From NCBI RefSeq assembly GCF_946151075.1, contig NZ_OX267715.1, positions 1,465,881 to 1,529,880 on the forward strand: a stretch of 64,000 nt of DNA, written 5' to 3'. The notes beneath the pieces are model-generated. The model did no database searches, had not been told where the DNA came from, and worked only from the letters and a program-made list of their open reading frames with translations. Positions 59,195-64,000 of the stretch are shown here, in pieces. The translations under genes were made by a program, and so were the position numbers. The stretch comes from Neobacillus sp. Marseille-Q6967. GTDB taxonomy: Bacteria > Bacillota > Bacilli > Bacillales > Cytobacillaceae. Every line of letters starts with the position of its first letter. Position 1 is the first letter of the stretch.

Positions 59195-59659
59195 TTAGTT
59201 ATTTTTTTTATTTTCAAAAAGATATTGAAACCAATACAGTAAAAATGCCTTAGAAAAATAATAGAGGAAAAACTGAAATCCATTTAACCGAACTAATTTA
59301 TAATGTTTTATTTTTTTTGCAAATTTTGCAATTGGAGAAGCAAAGAAAGCATCTACAATTGCGTTAAGTAATATAAACATTTTAAAGTTTCCATATGTCC
59401 ATTTTAATATCCACAGGGAACCTACAAAAAACGGTCCAATAAGATAAGGAAACTCCCCGAATAAGAATGCTTTCGGTTTATTATAAAAAACCCACCATTT
59501 ACGTTTTTTTCCAATTAGTGTAGTGATAAATTCTATAAGGAAAATACAAAATGAAGCTGGAAGAAACCTTTTTGTATTTCGTAGCCCGAAAAAGGGTAGT
59601 GTCAGCCATGATAGTAAAACTATAGTAACATTAACTAATCTTTGAATTTTTATTGTCAA
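59195..59659 (-). CDS. Small membrane protein, 154 aa
   Basis: About four spans: VTIVLLSWLTLPFFGL, FLPASFCIFLIEFITTLIG, FPYLIGPFFVGSLWILKW, and a C-terminal one (FFLYYFSKAFLLYWFQYLF). Pattern GKKRKWWVFYNKPKA between spans is basic. Resembles uncharacterised Bacillus membrane proteins that sit near CBO0543 genes; no firm family. TTG start (59657-59659) with AAGGATGATG upstream. A-T-B box A abuts the stop. Confidence 0.7.
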   Translation of the reverse strand: MTIKIQRLVNVTIVLLSWLTLPFFGLRNTKRFLPASFCIFLIEFITTLIGKKRKWWVFYNKPKAFLFGEFPYLIGPFFVGSLWILKWTYGNFKMFILLNAIVDAFFASPIAKFAKKIKHYKLVRLNGFQFFLYYFSKAFLLYWFQYLFENKKNN

Positions 59660-59723
59660 AGCTTCATCATCCTTTTTTTCAAAACCTAGTTGTTAAAATA
59701 TCCAATAAATAACATTAGTATGT

Positions 59724-60287
59724 AAAGGAATTGCAGTCACAATCCCTTTTCTTAAAAACTCCTTATTACCCCGAAATAACTTTTTTATTAAAATTACTAA
59801 TCACACACCGTGCTTTGTAATAATAGGTATCTTAATCGTTTTATTATTAAAATCAATCTTCGGAGTTAAGTCATATGACGTTTTTTTAAATTCAATTACC
59901 CCTACATTGGTAATGCTAAAACGAGCTATATATTCATCATTATTATCAATAATTACAAATTCATCTTTGTTTGCAAATAAAGCAAAATTGAATTGCATTA
60001 TGAGTTTCCAATTGTGAACTAAATTGTATTTTTCTAAAGGGATGATTTGTTCTTCCACCTTTTTTTCTCCATTCGGCTTTTGTTTTTGTTTTTTATCATT
60101 TCCCACCAATGACTTCTTCTCCTCTCTTTTCTACTCATTTAGATAAACTATGATTGGTTTTGTCTCAGCGTGTGGACAACTCTACAAAAAATAAAAATGT
60201 GGCTGTTTTATCATTTCTCTATGGTAGTTGAACAATCATCTTCTCTTTTATTGCATATAATAGTCAAAGTGTGCAGCAGCTATCTTT
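59724..60287. repeat. Segmental duplication, copy 2
   Basis: Near-identical partner of 54823-55384; begins at aaaggaattgca and ends at gcagcagctatctttt. Its gene (59801-60109) is intact. Confidence 0.9.
59801..60109 (-). CDS. Small hypothetical protein, intact copy
   Basis: 102 aa. Lys/Gln-rich start (DKKQKQKPNGEKKVEEQ), then a compact beta-rich domain: WKLIMQFNFALFANKDEF, VIIDNNDEYIARFSITN, GVIEFKKTSYDL and a final IKIPIITKHGV. No family recognised and no membrane segment. Start is TTG (60107-60109) with GAGGAGAAG nine bases upstream. Duplicated, with a frameshift, at 54907-55205. Confidence 0.75.
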   Translation of the reverse strand: MVGNDKKQKQKPNGEKKVEEQIIPLEKYNLVHNWKLIMQFNFALFANKDEFVIIDNNDEYIARFSITNVGVIEFKKTSYDLTPKIDFNNKTIKIPIITKHGV

Positions 60288-60470
60288 TTTATAAGTAAGC
60301 ATTAATTGCGTCCAAGGACGCTTTTTTTATTCCCTTTTTCTTTATCGTCGTCTTTTCCTTCAAAGTTATCTATTTACAAAAATGTGATTGGTCCCTTAAT
60401 ATCACACTTTTAGGCACCTTTTAGATATCTTAAAAATACACTAATACCAAAAACTGAAGGGAAAATTGCT

Positions 60471-60665
60471 ATGAATACTCATGATAAAGAACATATTGTA
60501 GATGCCGTTATCTCTTTATTAGAAATAATTGTGATTATGAAAATTGGCAAAGATCCCATTATCAAAATTGTTTTGGTTGCACTGTTAAAAACTGTTACAA
60601 AAGACCGATTAATAAGAATCTTATTGATTTTATTGACCATAATTTTAGGTGAACTTTCGGATTAA
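60471..60665 (+). CDS. Small hydrophobic protein
   Basis: 64 aa: a short hydrophilic start (NTHDKEHIVDAV), then two hydrophobic helices (ISLLEIIVIMKIG and ILLILLTIILGELSD) separated by a basic segment (KTVTKDRLIR). ATG with GAAGGGAAAATTGCT. No family recognised. One of the few plus-strand genes in this accessory part. Confidence 0.55.
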   Translation: MNTHDKEHIVDAVISLLEIIVIMKIGKDPIIKIVLVALLKTVTKDRLIRILLILLTIILGELSD

Positions 60666-60708
60666 CTTCGTAGTTTGGATCAAAAGCGACATAATGTATT
60701 TTTCTCTA

Positions 60709-60804
60709 CTTTAACTAACTCCCCGTTAGCTGAATAAGCAAAAGGATCGCCGCAGCGATCCTTATATTTAACAATAACAATTGCCCCTGTTAGTTGAAGA
60801 AGAG
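60709..60804 (-). repeat. A-T-B element, full copy
   Basis: Box B ttaactaactccccgttagctgaataag, T AAGGATCGCCGCAGCGATCCTT perfectly paired, box A caattgcccctgttagttgaagaag. Confidence 0.9.
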
Positions 60805-60902
60805 TATCAAACTATGAAAATAATATTTAGAGAAAACGGAAATACTTGGGCAGTAACCACATAACTATAGATATAGGACAAGATAAGTGGTGGTGTGTTA
60901 AG

Positions 60903-61175
60903 TTGAAAATTTTTTTATTTGTAATTTTAACACTTATAATAATTTCCATTCTCCTTATTATTCTTTTTAAAAAAAGAAACCAAGCTACCCAAATCTACTC
61001 CATTCAAACTTTTTTAGGTAGCGGTTCCTATAATCAACTTGAAGATGAACCAATTGAACAAAAGAAATCACTAATTGATGTAATTAATGATTTCTTTCAG
61101 GATAATAACGACGATGAAATCATTGATGATGACAATGGAGACATTGATGATGATGGCGATGACGCTGGAGAATAG
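60903..61175 (+). CDS. Single-TM protein with acidic tail
   Basis: About 90 aa: one N-terminal span (FLFVILTLIIISILLIILF) followed by a soluble segment and a very acidic Asp-rich tail (NNDDEIIDDDNGDIDDDGDD). The TTG at 60903 puts the span at the N-terminus; an ATG at 60846 would add 19 residues. Neither start has a strong site, so both remain possible. No family recognised; the Asp cluster could bind divalent cations. Confidence 0.5.
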   Translation: MKIFLFVILTLIIISILLIILFKKRNQATQIYSIQTFLGSGSYNQLEDEPIEQKKSLIDVINDFFQDNNDDEIIDDDNGDIDDDGDDAGE

Positions 61176-61192
61176 TCTTAATCCATACATTA

Positions 61193-61215
61193 TTTAACCC
61201 GTTATTTGAAGAAGG
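61193..61215 (-). repeat. A-T-B element, box A remnant
   Basis: aacccgttatttgaagaagg, five bases from the GNAT stop at 61220. Confidence 0.65.
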
Positions 61216-61219
61216 AAAA

Positions 61220-61744
61220 CTAATATATAATCCTGATATCTTCCCAACCATACACAAGTTCGGAAAGTTTTTTCCCTGCAACCTCAACTTCAACGGTATC
61301 TATTTTTTTAGCACCAAGTGCTTCATAAAATAGACGAGAAATATTATCTTTCAAGACAAGAACAAGCATAGAGTTTAATCCCATTTCTTTAATTTCATCA
61401 ACTATTGGTTTTACAAGTGCTTTTCCAATACCGTTGCCTTGATTCTCTTTTAAAATGTATATTGCATATAGCTCCCCTTCGAACCCATTATAAATGCCAC
61501 TTCTTTCTTTACCACCAGAAGAAAAACCAACAATTTCCCCTTCCTTGTTTTCTGCTATATATACTCCGCCATTAGGAATATTGTTTTTCCATAACTTTTC
61601 TCTGCTATCATATGTTAGATTATTTAAATATTCGTCTGAAACTATATTCTTATATGTAGTTTTCCAGCAATCAACGTGTACTTTAGCTATTCCTTTAGCA
61701 TCAGATAAAACTGCTTTTCTAATGTTTATAATCCCATTTTTCAT
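61220..61744 (-). CDS. GNAT family N-acetyltransferase
   Basis: 174 aa, paralogue of the gene at 12870-13394. INIRKAVLSDAKGIAKVHVDCWKTTYKNIVSDEYL opening, motif A ILKENQGNGIGKALVKPIV, and FYEALGAKKI near the end. It acetylates an unknown amine using acetyl-CoA. ATG with GGAGAGGGGAATTA. A box A remnant directly follows the stop and a full element lies upstream, so it has the same cassette-like surroundings as its paralogue. Confidence 0.88.
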   Translation of the reverse strand: MKNGIINIRKAVLSDAKGIAKVHVDCWKTTYKNIVSDEYLNNLTYDSREKLWKNNIPNGGVYIAENKEGEIVGFSSGGKERSGIYNGFEGELYAIYILKENQGNGIGKALVKPIVDEIKEMGLNSMLVLVLKDNISRLFYEALGAKKIDTVEVEVAGKKLSELVYGWEDIRIIY

Positions 61745-61796
61745 TAATTCCCCTCTCCTTCCTAGCAGTAAATTTTATCATATACTCCCCATTTCT

Positions 61797-61901
61797 AGTT
61801 CAACTAAACTGACCCGTTAGTTCAACAAGAAAAAAGATCGCCGTAGCAATCTTTATCTTTAACTCTTGCACCCTATAGTTTAAGTAGAAACCTTCACAAT
61901 G
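61797..61901 (-). repeat. A-T-B element, full copy
   Basis: Box B ttcaactaaactgacccgttagttcaacaag, T AAGATCGCCGTAGCAATCTT, box A cttgcaccctatagtttaag, tail cttcacaatg. One of the best-preserved copies. Confidence 0.9.
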
Positions 61902-61964
61902 TTTTAACTTTAACATAATACAATCCCTGAAATGTGATGGTTCCAGAATCCTGACTGTCAATCT

Positions 61965-62519
61965 TTATATAGTAACCATAAAGTATTTTGATTTGATTGT
62001 GAGAGGTAACCATTCAATATGATAATGACCATCAATCATATATATTTCATCTTTTCTCCCAGTCGGTTTCATAATTTCACCATGTAACACCTCATGGTTT
62101 CGAAAATAAGCATAGATGCCATCTATTTTCGCACCACTGTAAAATAATTTATCTTGGACATATGTAACCGCATAAGTATTAGTAAAACCAATCTGTTTCA
62201 CCTGTTCCATAAACTTGATATCTTTAACAAAACTAAACATAGATTCTGGATGCTGTCCGTTTTTCGGAAACTTTAATTCAATTGCGTATTTTTCCTCCAT
62301 ATCTGGATGGTATATCACGATATCAATTTCACTTTTCACACACTTAACACCGTCATTGAAAAATCTAACGTTTCGTTCAAATTCTACTTTATAAGGTTTC
62401 GAGATTTCGTTACGTAAAAAAACCCCTAATTCATGTTGTAAAGAAAATTCATTATAAATTTCAATCGAATGATTTTCTATTTTGTTGAAAAATTTTTTTA
62501 TGTAGTTTTCTATGTTCAT
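61965..62519 (-). CDS. PD-(D/E)XK nuclease-like protein
   Basis: 184 aa. A helical start with Glu (EFSLQHELGVFLRNEI), then SEIDIVIYHPDMEEKYAIELKFPKNGQHPE: Asp in EIDIVI and ExK in AIELKF form a PD-(D/E)XK-type metal site. This matches the core of small restriction-like nucleases. Whether it acts in defence, repair or a decayed island is unknown; no partner gene is adjacent. ATG with GGAGGGGGCGTAAAAAT. Confidence 0.68.
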   Translation of the reverse strand: MNIENYIKKFFNKIENHSIEIYNEFSLQHELGVFLRNEISKPYKVEFERNVRFFNDGVKCVKSEIDIVIYHPDMEEKYAIELKFPKNGQHPESMFSFVKDIKFMEQVKQIGFTNTYAVTYVQDKLFYSGAKIDGIYAYFRNHEVLHGEIMKPTGRKDEIYMIDGHYHIEWLPLTIKSKYFMVTI

Positions 62520-62726
62520 ATTTTTACGCCCCCTCCATTCAAAAATCTGATTAAAAGATAGAAATATTTAGTTTTGTATACCGTTTGTCGTATTGATTTG
62601 AATAAATAGAACTTTAATATAATTTCAATTTTATATTCTACTCTCAAATTTACGAAAGTCACAGAAGAAAGTTTCAATATTTCCTCAATAACTTTTTTCA
62701 ACTATCCAGTCAGTACAAAAAGCCTT

Positions 62727-62822
62727 ATTCCATTAAATGGCCCGATAGTTGAACAAAAAAAGCTGCCGAAGCAGCGACCGTTCTTAAACTATTGCCCCAG
62801 ATAGTTGAACAAGAAAAGCTGG
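62727..62822 (-). repeat. A-T-B element, full copy (last)
   Basis: Box B ttaaatggcccgatagttgaacaa, T AGCTGCCGAAGCAGC, box A cttaaactattgccccagatagttgaac. Confidence 0.85.
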
Positions 62823-63050
62823 GTTTTTAGATTTTTGCTTTGCTAAATCCATTAAGTTTTTGAGATTTCCCGTTACTAAATATAAAAGCCCTAGAAGGAC
62901 TCTAATCTACGCTGTTAACCCCATTAATTTTTCGAAAAGATTAACCTACAAGTAAATTTCAACACCTAATTATTTGCCTATTCATAATATACAATTGGGA
63001 ATTTATTTGATCTATGAAGTAATACCCACCATACACGAAAGGATGATTCC
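62823..63050. other. Intergenic upstream of the GMC gene
   Basis: AT-rich; no gene. A weak hairpin near 62890 (AAAGCCCTAGAAGGACTCT) and the likely promoter of the next gene. Confidence 0.35.
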
Positions 63051-64000
63051 GTGTCTAACAATAAAACTTACGATTATATTGTCATTGGGGCTGGAACAGC
63101 TGGGGGAGTAATCGCAAAAGAATTAACCGATGACCCAAATACATCTGTACTCGTCCTTGAACCAGGGACTAATATGATTAATGAACTTAGCAACCCTTCA
63201 CGTGCCACCTCTAGTGCTTTAGCGACTGATAATAGACATTCCTTTAATATCCTTACAAAAATTCAACCAAGTATTGCCAGTCAGCTTAGAGTATCAAGTG
63301 GTAGAGCCATTGGCGGGAGCTCTGAACATAACGCTATGTATGCAGTACGTGGAAGCAGGGAGCTTTATGATGAATGGGCCCGTCTAGTTGGACCACAATG
63401 GAGTTACAACAATATTCTATCCTTATTTAAAAAGAATGAAACCTATACAGGAAACACTCAAGATCCGGATGAACGAGGGATAAACGGCCCCATTTTTGTT
63501 AGACAACAAAACATTCCTCATGGTGGACTTACCACGATACTAGCTAGAGCAACATCCGATATATTAAATATCCCTATTGTTGAAGACTATAATACTGACA
63601 TAAGGGATTGTACCTTTTTCAAATCCCAATTCTTGAATAAAGAGGTCCGTGGAAAACTTGTCCGCTCCTCTACTGCAACAGGATATTTGAATAAAAAAAT
63701 CGTCACACAAGGAAATGAGTTCCACCCGGATGAGGTGGGAGTTGACGGGAGAAAACTCGTAATATTAACGAAAACAACTGTAACTAAAGTAATATTTGAG
63801 CAGGATGGGAGATATCAAGTTGCTTCAGCAGTTGAATTTGTTAGAGACGGCAGAACCAATAGAGCGTACGCTAATAACGGAATCGTTATATGTGCAGGCA
63901 ATTTTTCGTCAGTGATTTTACAACGATCCGGAATTGGAAAATCAGAAGATCTGACCAAAGCGGGGATTACAACGTTAATAGAAAGCCCAAATGTAGGACA
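63051..64000 (+). CDS. GMC family oxidoreductase, cut by the window end
   Basis: N-terminal 316 residues of an FAD enzyme of the glucose-methanol-choline family. YDYIVIGAGTAGGVIAKEL is the FAD dinucleotide motif; SSGRAIGGSSEHNAMYAVRGS is GMC signature 1; GIVICAGNFSSVILQRSGIG is signature 2. The C-terminal substrate domain with the catalytic His lies beyond 64000. GTG start (63051-63053) with AAAGGATG upstream. Probably oxidises an alcohol or polyol; the substrate is not predictable from this part. Confidence 0.9.
   Translation, partial: MSNNKTYDYIVIGAGTAGGVIAKELTDDPNTSVLVLEPGTNMINELSNPSRATSSALATDNRHSFNILTKIQPSIASQLRVSSGRAIGGSSEHNAMYAVRGSRELYDEWARLVGPQWSYNNILSLFKKNETYTGNTQDPDERGINGPIFVRQQNIPHGGLTTILARATSDILNIPIVEDYNTDIRDCTFFKSQFLNKEVRGKLVRSSTATGYLNKKIVTQGNEFHPDEVGVDGRKLVILTKTTVTKVIFEQDGRYQVASAVEFVRDGRTNRAYANNGIVICAGNFSSVILQRSGIGKSEDLTKAGITTLIESPNVG

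Noticed and set aside
62516..62701. 61-aa minus-strand open frame upstream of the PD-(D/E)XK-like gene
   Set aside because: AT-rich, no ribosome binding site, no recognisable protein features.
1..62822. CRISPR array or classical integron array
   Set aside because: Spacing between element copies is irregular and holds whole genes, so it is not CRISPR. The boxes contain GTTAGTT, which does not fit the integron GTTRRRY core, and no integrase gene is in the window.

Overview
The window is from a low-GC, endospore-forming Bacillaceae (Bacillus sensu lato). Supporting genes are a cwlJ spore-cortex hydrolase, a short gamma-type SASP-like gene, a yrzI-family gene, fosB (bacillithiol pathway), a tyrZ/MarR pair with a tyrosine T-box, a DUF2975/XRE (yoaS/yozG-type) pair, a ywaF-type membrane protein and CBO0543 and DUF3231 families. 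Species cannot be fixed from the sequence.

Layout. (1) About 1-36.2 kb and 54.0-62.8 kb are accessory-rich: small, mostly minus-strand, stand-alone genes (GNAT, VOC/FosB, DinB, SRPBCC, DUF2750, MmcQ/YjbR, beta-lactamase-fold hydrolase, CBO0543 membrane proteins, DUF3231, EEP nuclease, SDR), mixed with many pseudogenes (DUF3231, two MFS transporters, PPOX flavoprotein, DinB, GNAT, IS3 and IS110 remnants). (2) About 36.2-54.0 kb is quieter, with longer genes: a CBS/HEPN-like protein divergent from a LOG-type Rossmann protein, DUF817, yoaS/yozG-type pair, secreted GH3 glucosidase, YwaF, L,D-transpeptidase, a putative abortive-infection membrane protein, a WG-repeat protein, a Baeyer-Villiger monooxygenase fused to an esterase, and a decayed CorA. 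(3) The end holds a TetR-controlled DsbA-like/monooxygenase operon, a second intact DUF3231, a PD-(D/E)XK-like protein and the start of a GMC oxidoreductase cut by the window edge.

The dominant unexplained signal is a dispersed composite element of about 80-105 bp, here called the A-T-B element, with some 40 full or partial copies. Read on the minus strand it has box A (imperfect palindrome around AACTAACGGGTGCA), then T (a hairpin whose stem varies but co-varies, often capped by UGCG and followed by TTTTTCTTG, i.e. an intrinsic terminator), then box B (a second palindrome around AACTAACGGGGCAG). All copies I recognised point the same way. Box A commonly abuts or overlaps the stop codon of a minus-strand gene, and several gene remnants are truncated exactly at element edges. 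No copy occurs between about 36.24 and 54.06 kb. This gene-plus-terminator-plus-palindrome layout resembles a cassette array, but no recombinase is visible here and the classical integron core site is absent, so mobility is inference.

Other points of interest: a 110-nt branched structured element near 9 kb, the CBS/HEPN-LOG pair as a possible nucleotide-sensing conflict system, the monooxygenase-esterase fusion that keeps an internal ribosome binding site, a MarR gene with no ordinary start codon, dual palindromic operators at an ArsR-type promoter, and a 560-bp segmental duplication.
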